Assembly: GCF_900290115.1 (NCBI RefSeq) | Contig: NZ_LT985748.1 | Location: forward strand, 377,120 to 441,119 | DNA: 64,000 nucleotides | Reading direction: 5' to 3' | Source of the DNA: Alistipes sp. Marseille-P5061 | GTDB lineage: Bacteria > Bacteroidota > Bacteroidia > Bacteroidales > Rikenellaceae | Made by a program: the position numbers and the translations under genes | Part shown: positions 45,380-56,327 of the stretch, piece after piece | Layout: each line of letters starts with the position of its first letter | Position numbering within the stretch: position 1 is the stretch's first letter | Notes under the pieces: model-generated | Databases searched by the model: none | The model's input: the letters and a program-made list of their open reading frames with translations, nothing else | Told to the model about the DNA's origin: nothing

Positions 45380-47215
45380 ATGAAACGATTCATACCGCTG
45401 CTGCTCGTCGCGCTGGCCGCACTCCGCATCGCCCCGGCCCAGCCGCTCGACAGCCTCTGCACCAAAACCGAACACCGCATCGCCATGCGCGACGGCGTAC
45501 GGCTCCACACGACCGTCTACGCGCCGCGCAGCGCCGAACCGGCCCCCATCCTCATCTTCCGCACCCCCTACGGTTGCGCCCCCTACGGCCCCGGGCGCTT
45601 CCCCTCGTCGCTCGAGGAGGGCTATCTGCGCACCTACCTCGACCGGGGCTACATCCTCGTCCTGCAGGACGTGCGGGGGCGCTACATGAGCGAAGGGGAG
45701 TTTGTCAACGTCCGTCCCGCCGCCGGCAAGGGCGCTGTCGACGAGACGACCGACAGCTACGACACGGTGGAGTGGCTCGTCTGTCATGTGCCGCACAACA
45801 ACGGCCGCGTGGGCTTTGCCGGCAGCTCCTATCCGGGCTTCTACGCACTGATGGGCGCCCTGTGCGGTCATCCCGCCGTGCGTGCCGTCTCGCCGCAGGC
45901 CCCCGTGGTCGACTGGTTCATGGGCGACGACACGCACCACAACGGCGTGTTGATGCTCACCGACTCCTACCGCTTCATCCCCGGCATGAGCCGCCCCGGG
46001 AAGCATACCCCGGCCGAGCGCATGCCCTCGAGAGGGCAGCCGACCTGCCCCGAAGGGATGACCGAATATGAATTCTTCCTGCGCATCGCCACGCTCGACA
46101 GCCTCAGCCGGATGCTGCCGCCCACCCCCTTCTGGGAGGAGATGGCCGCCCATCCCGACTACGACGCCTGGTGGCAGGCGCGCGACGTGCGGCAACGCTG
46201 CCGCGACATCCGCCCCGCGGTGCTGATTGTCGGCGGCACCTACGACGCCGAGGACTGCTACGGCACATGGAACCTCTACCGGACCATCCGCAGCCAGAGC
46301 CCCGCAACGACGTGCCGACTCGTCATCGGCCCCTGGTCGCACGGCGCCTGGCGCAGCGGCGACGGCCGGCTCGGTCCCTTCGACTTCGGAGTGGAGGCAT
46401 CGGGACGCTACTACGTCGAACACTTCGAGCTGCCCTTCTTCGAGCACTGGCTGCGCGGCCGCGAGGAGGTCCGGGATTCGCTTCCGTCCGACAGCGAGGC
46501 TGTCCGGGTCTACGTTCCGGGACGCAACGAGTGGCAGGGCTTCGACCGCTGGCCGCCCGCCGCATCACGCGAGATGACCCTCTACCTGCACGAGGGCGGA
46601 GCGCTCGACACGCTGCGCCCCACGGCCCGCCGCTCGCGAAGCAGCTACCGCTCCGACCCGAACGACCCGGTGCCCTACATGGAGCCGCTCGGCCGCAAAC
46701 GCGACAAGCGCTACATGGTGGCCGACCAACGCTTCACCGACGGCCGCCGCGACGTGCTCACCTTCGTCTCGGAGCCGCTGGCCGAGGAGCTGACGCTCGC
46801 TGGCCCCGTCGAGGTGACGCTCAATGCGACGCTCTCGACCACCGACGCCGACTTCGTCGTCCGCCTCTCTGACCAGTTTCCCGAGGGGGATTCGCTGCCG
46901 GGCTACCGGATGCTGGTGCGCGGCGACGTGATGCGGGGACGCTACCGCCACAGCTTCTCCCGCCCCGAGCCGTTCCGCCCCGGACGGGTCGAAGAGGTGC
47001 GCTTCACGATGCCCGACGCCGTGCACACCTTCCGCGCCGGCCACCGCATCGTGGTGCAGGTGCAGAGCTCATGGTTCCCGCTCGCCGAGCGCAGCCCGCA
47101 GCAGTTCGTCAACCCGTGGACTTGCCGGCCGGAGGAGTTTCTGCCCTGCGAGGTGACGCTGCTCCACGAGCGGGGGCGCGCCTCGTCGGTTACGCTCCGT
47201 GTCGCGAACGATTAA
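45380..47215 (+). CDS. CocE/NonD-family hydrolase (S15 X-Pro dipeptidyl-peptidase-like), exported
   Basis: The 611-residue protein has a signal peptide (MKRFIPLLLVALAALRIAPAQ). An alpha/beta-hydrolase domain starts HRIAMRDGVRLHTTVYAP, with FRTPYG and VLQDVRGRYMSEGEF. The nucleophile elbow is GSSYPG (S150), and VGGTYDAEDCYGTW and GPWSHGAW hold the likely Asp and His of the triad. The C-terminal jelly-roll domain (PFRPGRVEEVRFTMPDAVHTFRAGHRIVVQVQSSWFP) is typical of S15/CocE enzymes. It is a serine peptidase or ester/amide hydrolase. The start at 45380 was chosen for the signal peptide; upstream codons overlap the divergent GH89 gene. Confidence 0.9.
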   Translation: MKRFIPLLLVALAALRIAPAQPLDSLCTKTEHRIAMRDGVRLHTTVYAPRSAEPAPILIFRTPYGCAPYGPGRFPSSLEEGYLRTYLDRGYILVLQDVRGRYMSEGEFVNVRPAAGKGAVDETTDSYDTVEWLVCHVPHNNGRVGFAGSSYPGFYALMGALCGHPAVRAVSPQAPVVDWFMGDDTHHNGVLMLTDSYRFIPGMSRPGKHTPAERMPSRGQPTCPEGMTEYEFFLRIATLDSLSRMLPPTPFWEEMAAHPDYDAWWQARDVRQRCRDIRPAVLIVGGTYDAEDCYGTWNLYRTIRSQSPATTCRLVIGPWSHGAWRSGDGRLGPFDFGVEASGRYYVEHFELPFFEHWLRGREEVRDSLPSDSEAVRVYVPGRNEWQGFDRWPPAASREMTLYLHEGGALDTLRPTARRSRSSYRSDPNDPVPYMEPLGRKRDKRYMVADQRFTDGRRDVLTFVSEPLAEELTLAGPVEVTLNATLSTTDADFVVRLSDQFPEGDSLPGYRMLVRGDVMRGRYRHSFSRPEPFRPGRVEEVRFTMPDAVHTFRAGHRIVVQVQSSWFPLAERSPQQFVNPWTCRPEEFLPCEVTLLHERGRASSVTLRVAND

Positions 47216-47344
47216 CGCAAGAGGGCGGGAAGAAAGGGGCTCCGTACCCGATATTTTTCAAAACAGGGGGTTTCATTTATTAAAACAAACGGCACAATAT
47301 CATCTATTTTTTAAGCTACAGATACCATCGGCAGGAATTTTTGT

Positions 47345-47352
47345 TATATTTG
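47345..47352 (+). promoter_or_regulatory. Predicted -7 box of the omega-amidase gene
   Basis: TATATTTG lies 22 bp before the ATG at 47375. No TTG at the -33 distance. Confidence 0.55.
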
Positions 47353-47374
47353 TGTTAGCACACAAACAGTAACC

Positions 47375-48136
47375 ATGAAAGTAGATGTAGCAATTTGCCA
47401 AGTTGATATGGAGTGGGAGCACACCTCCCGCAACCTTGCCCGGTTCGAACCTGCCGTTGCCGAGGCCAAGGCCGACATCGTCGTCCTGCCCGAAATGTTC
47501 GCCACCGGATTCAAGCTCCGGCCCGCCGTGGTGGCCGAGCCGATGGATGGCGAAGTGGTGACCACGATGCTCCGCTGGGCGCGCGAATACCGCAAGGCGG
47601 TGGTCGGCAGCGCCGTCATCTCGGAAGGGGGTCTCTTCCGCAACCGACAGTTCTTCGTCGAGCCTTCGGGCAAGATGACCTGGTACGACAAGCACCACCT
47701 CTTCCGTCCGGGCGGCGAGGCGCGCGACTACGAACCCGGCCAACGGCGCGTCATCGTGGAGTACATGGGGCTGCGCTTCCTGCTGCTGGTCTGCTACGAC
47801 CTGCGCTTCCCCGTATGGAGCCGCAACCGGGGCGACTACGACGCGATTATCTACAGCGCCTCGTGGGCCGACGACCGCCGCGAGGTGTGGCGCACGCTGC
47901 TGCGGGCCCGCGCCATCGAGAACCAGTGCTACGTCATCGGCGTCAACCGCGTGGGACGCGACCCCGACGCCGAATATGCGGGCGATTCGGCCATCATCGA
48001 CTTCAAGGGGCGGACGCTGGTCGACGCCGGCTGCAGCGAGAGAACCCTCACGGCCACGCTCGACACGGAGCAGATGGCGGCCTTCCGCGAGAAGTTCCCC
48101 GCCTGGATTGACGCCGACAACTTCGAGCTGCGCTGA
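47375..48136 (+). CDS. Nitrilase-superfamily omega-amidase (YafV type)
   Basis: The 253-residue cytoplasmic enzyme has the catalytic triad of the superfamily: E40 in VVLPEMFATGF, K106 in WYDKHHLFRPG and C140 in LLVCYDLRFPVWSRN. This pattern, with MFATGF and DLRFPVW, fits omega-amidases that hydrolyse alpha-ketoglutaramate or alpha-ketosuccinamate, a repair step linked to methionine salvage by glutamine transaminases. The assignment to that substrate is from family knowledge. It is a single gene, with a promoter box just upstream and a hairpin downstream. Confidence 0.9.
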   Translation: MKVDVAICQVDMEWEHTSRNLARFEPAVAEAKADIVVLPEMFATGFKLRPAVVAEPMDGEVVTTMLRWAREYRKAVVGSAVISEGGLFRNRQFFVEPSGKMTWYDKHHLFRPGGEARDYEPGQRRVIVEYMGLRFLLLVCYDLRFPVWSRNRGDYDAIIYSASWADDRREVWRTLLRARAIENQCYVIGVNRVGRDPDAEYAGDSAIIDFKGRTLVDAGCSERTLTATLDTEQMAAFREKFPAWIDADNFELR

Positions 48137-48188
48137 CCCGAAGCCGGGTGCCGGGCAAAGGCACCGCCCCGAGGCCGGAGTGCCGCGC

Positions 48189-48245
48189 AAAAAAAGATAC
48201 ACCCGGGACGAGCCTGAGGCCCGTTCCGGGCTGTGTTGTATCCGG
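48189..48245. terminator. Extended hairpin terminator
   Basis: CCCGGGACG (48202-48210) pairs with CGTTCCGGG (48222-48230, one G-T), extended outward by GATACAC with GTGT and GTATC. A 7-A run at 48189-48195 gives a T tract to minus-strand transcription; it can also close the omega-amidase gene. Confidence 0.7.
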
Positions 48246-48325
48246 GAGATTCGGCTCCTGCATTACAAGAGAACCCACAGGATTGCAGCATTATGGCGAT
48301 ACAAACATGTGCAACCTCCAAATCG
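48246..48325. other. Short stretch between two terminators, content unclear
   Basis: About 80 bp lie between two strong hairpins with no CDS. No TAnnTTTG promoter is visible here, so a small RNA is possible but not supported. Confidence 0.3.
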
Positions 48326-48360
48326 AACCGGGCGCGTGCAAATGCACGCGCCCGGTTTTT
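48326..48360 (+). terminator. Strong hairpin terminator with T run
   Basis: A 15-bp perfect stem (AACCGGGCGCGTGCA 48326-48340 with 48343-48357) has a 2-nt minimal loop, followed by five or six T on the plus strand. No plus-strand gene lies directly before it. Confidence 0.8.
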
Positions 48361-48436
48361 CCAACTCAAAGTATAATCACTGCGTACAATCCGTCAGCGG
48401 AATCCCCGCCATCGGATGCGGCAGTTTTTGATTGCT

Positions 48437-48928
48437 TTAGTCTCTTATCAGAGGAATATCCTGCCTTACAGAAGGTTCATCCGCCTGATAAAGCCGAGAA
48501 ACCTTGGCGCCATAACCTTTGACTGTAACGGTATAACGAGTCCACAACCCGAATAGAACTCTCTTGCGTTTGGTCTCATATTGCGGATTTATGACCATAT
48601 CATAATCCGTTCCTTCCAACGCTTTCGCCATGGCCATCGAACGAATGCGCTTGCCACGCAGACCAAAAATGGACTTGCTGTTGTTGGTAGTCAAGACCTC
48701 GGCATATTTACGCCCGCCGCTGACCTTTATGCCGAACAGATATCCGACACGGACCGTTCCTTCCAACTTTTCGGATGTATTGAAATTCAAATCGGCTCGA
48801 ATCTCGTTAGGGTGCACTTCCGTATAGGCAAAGGGCGCAGAAGCGCAGGTTTTGCCCAATGTCGAACAACTTGAAAATGCAAACAGGGAAATAATTGCAA
48901 TGATTCCAGTAAATATAATACGTTTCAT
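48437..48928 (-). CDS. Small lipoprotein of unknown function
   Basis: The 163-residue protein has a lipoprotein signal (MKRIIFTGIIAIISLFAFSSC, lipidated at C21). The mature part is soluble and beta-rich, with a Gly-rich middle (GYLFGIKVSGGRKYAEVL) and a basic stretch (YETKRKRVLFGLWTRYTVTVKGYGA). I do not recognise the family with certainty. Base composition is clearly more AT-rich than the neighbouring genes, and codons such as AAA, ATA and TTT are frequent, which suggests acquisition from outside or relaxed selection. It lies beside a large palindrome in a 1.2-kb AT-rich island. Confidence 0.75.
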   Translation of the reverse strand: MKRIIFTGIIAIISLFAFSSCSTLGKTCASAPFAYTEVHPNEIRADLNFNTSEKLEGTVRVGYLFGIKVSGGRKYAEVLTTNNSKSIFGLRGKRIRSMAMAKALEGTDYDMVINPQYETKRKRVLFGLWTRYTVTVKGYGAKVSRLYQADEPSVRQDIPLIRD

Positions 48929-49026
48929 ACGTTGTCTTTTGATTTTGTTTTCATTTTATTTTCCGGTCCGTTGCAGTTTTCGGGAAGGGGCTCGGACAAA
49001 TAAAAAACGCGGACCTTTAACTTCAT
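48929..49026. other. AT-rich spacer upstream of the small lipoprotein gene
   Basis: No clear promoter of the usual type and no other gene is visible. Confidence 0.4.
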
Positions 49027-49148
49027 TTGTTTCTGAGGTATCGCCAAACACCTTACTCCCAAACAAGTAAAAGCCCACGTTGGTAAACAACGTGAGCATC
49101 AACTTTTACTCTTGGGAGTTTCTTTAATTTGGCGATTTTCAGAAACAA
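49027..49148. repeat. 122-bp multi-tier imperfect palindrome
   Basis: Five nested arms pair in order, from outside in. They are TTGTTTCTG/CAGAAACAA (49027-49035, 49140-49148), ATCGCCAAA/TTTGGCGAT (49040-49048, 49128-49136), ACTCCCAA/TTGGGAGT (49055-49062, 49112-49119), AGTAAAAG/CTTTTACT (49066-49073, 49103-49110) and CACGTTG/CAACGTG (49076-49082, 49088-49094) with loop GTAAA. About 41 pairs form one long rod with small internal loops. It has no gene of its own and no obvious target-site duplication. It could be a non-autonomous mobile element, a structured RNA gene or a recombination site. Confidence 0.75.
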
Positions 49149-49454
49149 GAATAGAAGCTAACGCTTTTTATGTCAATATGTCCCTAATTTACAAGGTCAT
49201 TTCTTCATAGGCAGTCTTTTTTATCATTACAAAAATAGTGAATTATTTGATGCATCCAATGTACTCTGGTGTTTTTTTGTAAAAATGAACGCTGCACAAA
49301 ACCATATCCGAACCCAATTCAATCCCGAGATATGCCCCTTCAACAAGATAAGCACATGAAAACGACTGACGAATCATCGAGACATGCACTCCGTCTCGGA
49401 ATCTGCAAAGCTTCTTTTCCCGTTGAAAAAATCGGCTATCACGCGAAAATGTCG
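49149..49454. other. AT-rich intergenic region before uvrA
   Basis: A 306-bp stretch without a supported gene. A minus-strand frame (49243-49527) crosses it and runs into uvrA, but it would start inside the uvrA coding start and has no motif. No terminator-like hairpin is seen apart from the adjacent palindrome. Confidence 0.45.
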
Positions 49455-49462
49455 TATCTTTG
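49455..49462 (+). promoter_or_regulatory. Predicted -7 box of uvrA
   Basis: TATCTTTG followed by CA, 51 bp before the uvrA ATG at 49514. The nearest TTG (49423-49425) is too far for a standard -33. Confidence 0.5.
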
Positions 49463-49513
49463 CACGATTGCCGCTGCTCGCACCGAAAACCGTGCGGCGG
49501 CTCGTCCGCAAAG

Positions 49514-52333
<2,820 letters not shown>

Positions 52334-52375
52334 GCACCGCTTTTGCATGGGAGTGGGGCATAAACCCCATATACC

Positions 52376-52918
52376 ATGAAAAAAGTCATCCTCATCGTTG
52401 CCGGAGCGCTGCTCTGCGTCACGGCATGGACCGTCATCGGTCAGAAGAAAGTGTTGTCGCCCAAGGAGGAGCGACGCGAAGTACGCGAAAAGCGGCGCGC
52501 CGAACGGCTGGCCGAATTCGAGAAGTCGACCGACTCGCTCGTGCTCTCGCGCAACTTCCAGTTCAACCCCCAGACGATGCAGCGTCAGCCGGCCGGTCCG
52601 CTGCGCCAGCTGCTCAACCCCAACTTCAGCGTCAACATCTGGGACGGTACGGCCGACATCTGCCTTCCCTACGTCAAGGGGTATGTGCCTCCCTACTACA
52701 CGACCATCCTCAACTACACGGTGGGCAACCTGCAGGGCTACACCACCGAGCAGACGAACGAAGGGTGGATGGTGACCTTCTCGACGCCGCTCTTCTCGGC
52801 CTCGAACTACACCTTCACCTTCGAAATCTTCAGCCGCACGGGCGGTGCCAACCTGACCATCTCGAACCCCTGGTACAGCGACGTACAGTACACCGGCACG
52901 CTCTCGCAGCTCTATTGA
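52376..52918 (+). CDS. DUF4251-type exported protein
   Basis: The 180-residue protein has a signal peptide (MKKVILIVAGALLCVTAWTVIG). A charged helix follows (PKEERREVREKRRAERLAEFEKSTDSLVLSRNFQF), then a beta domain with FSVNIWDGTADICLPYVKGYVPP, which matches the DUF4251 plan of Bacteroidetes. The function is unknown. A second protein of the same type lies at 63.2-63.8 kb, but the two are diverged. It follows uvrA by 42 bp on the same strand without a visible terminator between, so read-through is possible. Confidence 0.82.
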   Translation: MKKVILIVAGALLCVTAWTVIGQKKVLSPKEERREVREKRRAERLAEFEKSTDSLVLSRNFQFNPQTMQRQPAGPLRQLLNPNFSVNIWDGTADICLPYVKGYVPPYYTTILNYTVGNLQGYTTEQTNEGWMVTFSTPLFSASNYTFTFEIFSRTGGANLTISNPWYSDVQYTGTLSQLY

Positions 52919-52960
52919 GCCGCTGTCTGCGGTCGCCATCCGACCAAACCGCACGAAAAA

Positions 52961-52995
52961 GAGAACGCCGTTCACGCATGATGAACGGCGTTCTC
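52961..52995. terminator. Bidirectional terminator between DUF4251 gene and ispF
   Basis: A 14-bp perfect stem (GAGAACGCCGTTCA with TGAACGGCGTTCTC) is flanked by an A run on the left and a T-rich stretch on the right. Confidence 0.82.
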
Positions 52996-53129
52996 TCTTG
53001 TTTGTTTCCGCATCGGGGCGCGGAGATTTCCATATCGGGGCGGGGCAACGCCCGCGCCATCCGACGCAGCGCCGGGGCAGGGCAGGGCAGGGTAGTCCTC
53101 TTCCCGCTCCGAGGTCGTCCGGCGTGGGG

Positions 53130-53612
53130 TCAGGCCTTGTAAATCAGCGCCACGGCCGAGGTCGAAACCCCCTCCTCGCGCCCCTCGAAGCCGAGGTGCT
53201 CGGTCGTCGTCGCCTTCACCGAGACGCGGTCGACGTCGACGCCCATCGCCTCGGCCATCGCCGCACGCATGGCGTCGATGTGGGGACGGAGCTTGGGACG
53301 CTGCATCGAAATCGTGCAGTCGACATTCCCGATTTCGTAGCCCCGCTCGCGGAGCATCGCCGCTACGCGGCGCAGCAGAATCTTCGAGTCGATGCCCGCA
53401 TAGTCGTCCGACGTATCGGGAAAGTGCAGCCCGATGTCGCCCAGCGCCGCCGCACCCAGCAGCGCATCGCACAGGGCGTGTATCACCACATCGCCGTCCG
53501 AGTGGGCGATGCACCCCTTCGTGTGGGCAATCCGCACGCCGCCCAGCACCAGCGGCAGCCCTTCACCGAGGGCATGCACGTCGTATCCGTGTCCGATTCT
53601 GAAATCCGTCAT
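53130..53612 (-). CDS. ispF: 2-C-methyl-D-erythritol 2,4-cyclodiphosphate synthase
   Basis: The 160-residue enzyme makes the cyclic diphosphate intermediate of the MEP isoprenoid pathway. Motifs are FRIGHGYDVHAL with the metal ligands D11 and H13, GCIAHSDGDVVIHALCDALLGAAALGDIG, and the C-terminal ATTTEHLGFEGREEGV. Length and all key residues match. A promoter box lies upstream. No other MEP gene is adjacent; it stands alone between convergent and divergent neighbours. Confidence 0.97.
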   Translation of the reverse strand: MTDFRIGHGYDVHALGEGLPLVLGGVRIAHTKGCIAHSDGDVVIHALCDALLGAAALGDIGLHFPDTSDDYAGIDSKILLRRVAAMLRERGYEIGNVDCTISMQRPKLRPHIDAMRAAMAEAMGVDVDRVSVKATTTEHLGFEGREEGVSTSAVALIYKA

Positions 53613-53685
53613 CTTTCAAACAGTTTTTTTTGCGGAGGGGCTACCGCGCAGCAACACGCCAGCCGCACCTCCGTCCATTCCGGAA

Positions 53686-53693
53686 CAAAGATA
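53686..53693 (-). promoter_or_regulatory. Predicted -7 box of ispF
   Basis: TATCTTTG on the minus strand, 74 bp before the ispF start. Confidence 0.5.
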
Positions 53694-53822
53694 CGAACTT
53701 GCAGCGGAATCCACGCGGTGACGGGCCGCTTTTTCACCGCACGGCACGAAGCTCCGCCGCGGAGCCGCCTCAGTCCGAGCGGCGAAACACCGCGGACGGT
53801 GCACATATTCCAAACTTTTTCT

Positions 53823-53830
53823 TATATTTG
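53823..53830 (+). promoter_or_regulatory. Predicted -7 box of the SDR gene
   Basis: TATATTTG on the plus strand, 28 bp before the chosen ATG at 53858. Confidence 0.55.
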
Positions 53831-53857
53831 TACGATACAACAAAGAGTCCGGACCAC

Positions 53858-54685
53858 ATGGCAATACATCAGAACGAGGAGAGGGGGCCCGAAACGCAAC
53901 CTGCGGGCCGCGGCACGGAGCCACTCACAAAGCAGGTCGAATACCGCTTTCCGGGGCGGCGCGTCTTCGTCACGGGCGGTGCCCGGGGCATCGGCCGCTC
54001 CATCGTCGAAGCCTTCTGCCGGGCCGGCGCCCGGGTGGCCTTTTGCGACATCGATACGGTGAAAGGAGCCCGTACCGCCGCAGAGACGGGAGCCCGCTTT
54101 GCCGAGGTGGACGTCTGCAACGGAGAGGCACTGGAGGCCTGCATCGCGGAGCTGTTCGAAGCGTGGGGCGACCTGGATGTCATCATCAACAACGTGGGCA
54201 TCAGCCGCTTCTCACCGCTTGTGGAGACCTCCGTGGAGGAGTTCGACCGGATTCTGGCCACCAACCTGCGCCCGGCATTCATCACCTCGCGGGCCCTGGC
54301 CCGCCACCGGACGGCCCACCCGCAGGCGAATCGCTACGGACGCATCATCAACATCGCCTCGACGCGCTACCTCATGAGCGAACCCGGCAGCGAGGGCTAC
54401 GCCGCCTCGAAGGGGGGCATCCGCTCGCTGACCCACGCCCTGGCCCTCTCGCTTGCCCCGCTGCACGTGACGGTCAACTCTATTGCCCCGGGATGGATTG
54501 AGCATGCCAACTACGAAGGGCTCCGCCCCGAGGACCATGCGCAGCCCCCGTCGGGCCGCGTGGGACGCCCCGAGGACATCGCCCGCCTCTGCCTCTTTCT
54601 CTGCGCCGAGGCCAACGACTTCATCGACGGCGAGAACATCACCGTCGACGGCGGCATGACCCGTAAGATGATTTACGTGGAGTGA
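53858..54685 (+). CDS. Short-chain dehydrogenase/reductase (SDR)
   Basis: The 275-residue NAD(P)-dependent oxidoreductase has the classical SDR signs: cofactor loop FVTGGARGIGRSI, NNVGISRFSPL (NNxG), the catalytic Ser in IINIASTRYL, YAASKGG (Tyr and Lys), and NSIAPGWIEHANYEG. The C-terminal DGENITVDGGMTRKM is typical. About 28 hydrophilic residues precede the fold (MAIHQNEERGPETQPAGRGTE), which is longer than usual. The start at 53858 lies just after a promoter box. The substrate is unknown. pepD follows 68 bp later on the same strand. Confidence 0.9.
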   Translation: MAIHQNEERGPETQPAGRGTEPLTKQVEYRFPGRRVFVTGGARGIGRSIVEAFCRAGARVAFCDIDTVKGARTAAETGARFAEVDVCNGEALEACIAELFEAWGDLDVIINNVGISRFSPLVETSVEEFDRILATNLRPAFITSRALARHRTAHPQANRYGRIINIASTRYLMSEPGSEGYAASKGGIRSLTHALALSLAPLHVTVNSIAPGWIEHANYEGLRPEDHAQPPSGRVGRPEDIARLCLFLCAEANDFIDGENITVDGGMTRKMIYVE

Positions 54686-54753
54686 CCGCCCGAACGGAGC
54701 AGTCCGTCCGAAGAAACGGAAACAACCGAAAAACAACATAAAACAGATTCGCT

Positions 54754-56205
54754 ATGTCATCTATCACCACTCTCGAACCCCGCATCGTCTGGGAGCAGTT
54801 CGACGCCATCACGCAAATTCCCCGTCCGTCGAAGAAGGAGGGCAAGATTATCGCCTTTCTGGTCGATTTCGCCAAGCGCCACGGACTCGAGTACCGCAAG
54901 GACGCCATCGGCAACGTGGTCATCTGCAAGCCGGCCACTCCGGGCTTCGAACAGCGGCCGACCGTCGTGCTGCAGTCGCACATGGACATGGTCTGCGAGA
55001 AGAACTCCGACGTGGAGTTCGACTTCGAGAAGGATGCCATCCGCCCCTACATCGACGGCGAGTGGGTCAAGGCCGAAGGGACGACGCTGGGCGCCGACTG
55101 CGGCATCGGCATGGCGGCTGCGCTGGCCGTGCTGATTGACCCCTCGGTGGAGCACGGACCCGTCGAGGCGCTCTTCACGGTCGACGAGGAGACGGGCCTC
55201 ACGGGGGCCTTCGAGCTGGGCGAGGGGATGCTCACGGGCAAATACCTCATCAACCTCGACTCGGAGGACGAGGGCGAACTCTTCATCGGCTGCGCCGGCG
55301 GCATCGACACCATCGCCACGTTCCACTACCACGCCGAGGAGGCGCCGCTCAACTACACCTTCTTCCGCGTCGACGTGTCGGACCTGCTGGGCGGACACTC
55401 GGGCGATGACATCGACAAGGGCCGCGCCAACTCGAACAAGATTGTGGCCCGCCTGCTGTGGGAGGGGATGCAGAGCTTCGAGCTGAAACTCAGCTATTTC
55501 AATGGCGGCAATCTGCGCAACGCCATTCCGCGCGAGGCCTATGCCATCTTCGGCGTGCCGACGCGCTTTGCCGCAGAGTTCCGCAAGCGCTTCGCCCTCT
55601 TTGCCGAAGACATGAAGGCCGAGTTTCGCTTCCGCGAGCCCAACCTCCGCATCACGCTCAACGAGATGCCGCAGGTGGACAAGGTGCTCGACGCACGGAC
55701 GCAGGCCGGACTCGTCTACTCGCTGGTGGGTGTGCCCAACGGCGTCATCGCCATGTCGTTTGCCGTTCCGGGGCTGGTGGAGACCTCGACCAACCTCGCA
55801 TCGGTGAAGTTCGTCGGCGAAGAGAGCATCGTGGTCACCTCGTCGCAGCGTTCGTCGGTCGAGAGCGCCAAGACCTACGTCATGCAGATGGTCGAGTCGG
55901 TCTTCACGCTGGCAGGCGCCGACGTGGCACACTCGGACGGCTATCCCGGCTGGGCGCCCAACCCCGAATCGCGGCTGCTCGACATCACGGTCAAGAGCTA
56001 CGAGCGGCTCTTCTCGACCGAGCCCAAGGTGCGCGCCATCCACGCCGGACTGGAGTGCGGACTCTTCCTCGAGAAGTATCCCGACCTGGAGATGGTCTCC
56101 TTCGGACCGACGCTCCGCGGCGTCCACTCGCCCGACGAGCGGCTCGAGATTGCTACCGTCGGCAAGTTCTGGGCGCTGCTCCTCGAGGTGATGAAGAACC
56201 TCTGA
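54754..56205 (+). CDS. pepD: Aminoacyl-histidine dipeptidase (peptidase D, M20 family)
   Basis: The 483-residue metallopeptidase cleaves Xaa-His and other dipeptides in the cytoplasm. Zinc-site motifs are VVLQSHMDMVCEKN, TTLGADCGIGMAAALAV, and VDEETGLTGAF. The lid domain has LLGGHSGDDIDKGRANSNK. Late His and Glu occur in HAGLECGLF and SFGPTLRGVHSPDERL. Length matches PepD. It has no signal peptide and begins MSSITTLEPRIVWEQFDAITQIPRPSKKE, as expected. A hairpin follows the stop. Confidence 0.95.
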   Translation: MSSITTLEPRIVWEQFDAITQIPRPSKKEGKIIAFLVDFAKRHGLEYRKDAIGNVVICKPATPGFEQRPTVVLQSHMDMVCEKNSDVEFDFEKDAIRPYIDGEWVKAEGTTLGADCGIGMAAALAVLIDPSVEHGPVEALFTVDEETGLTGAFELGEGMLTGKYLINLDSEDEGELFIGCAGGIDTIATFHYHAEEAPLNYTFFRVDVSDLLGGHSGDDIDKGRANSNKIVARLLWEGMQSFELKLSYFNGGNLRNAIPREAYAIFGVPTRFAAEFRKRFALFAEDMKAEFRFREPNLRITLNEMPQVDKVLDARTQAGLVYSLVGVPNGVIAMSFAVPGLVETSTNLASVKFVGEESIVVTSSQRSSVESAKTYVMQMVESVFTLAGADVAHSDGYPGWAPNPESRLLDITVKSYERLFSTEPKVRAIHAGLECGLFLEKYPDLEMVSFGPTLRGVHSPDERLEIATVGKFWALLLEVMKNL

Positions 56206-56233
56206 CGCACTGAGCCCCAAGGGGCGAATCTCC

Positions 56234-56261
56234 GGGGCGACCTCCGTCGGGAGGTCGCCCC
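56234..56261. terminator. Hairpin after pepD
   Basis: A 12-bp perfect stem (GGGGCGACCTCC with GGAGGTCGCCCC), loop GTCG, no strong T run. A terminator is likely but could be leaky toward the next gene. Confidence 0.6.
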
Positions 56262-56327
56262 GCCGGTTTCGCCCGCCGCCCGTTCCCGACAACCGAACCC
56301 TCCGTCCCCCAAAAGCCGCCACACGCC

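Noticed and set aside
48246-48436. Small RNA gene between two terminators
   Set aside because: There is a strong terminator at 48326-48360 but no promoter of the usual type before it, so transcription of a separate RNA is not supported.
49027-49148. Integron attC site or dif-like recombination site
   Set aside because: The palindrome lacks the conserved RYYYAAC/GTTRRRY core boxes, and no integrase gene or cassette array is present.
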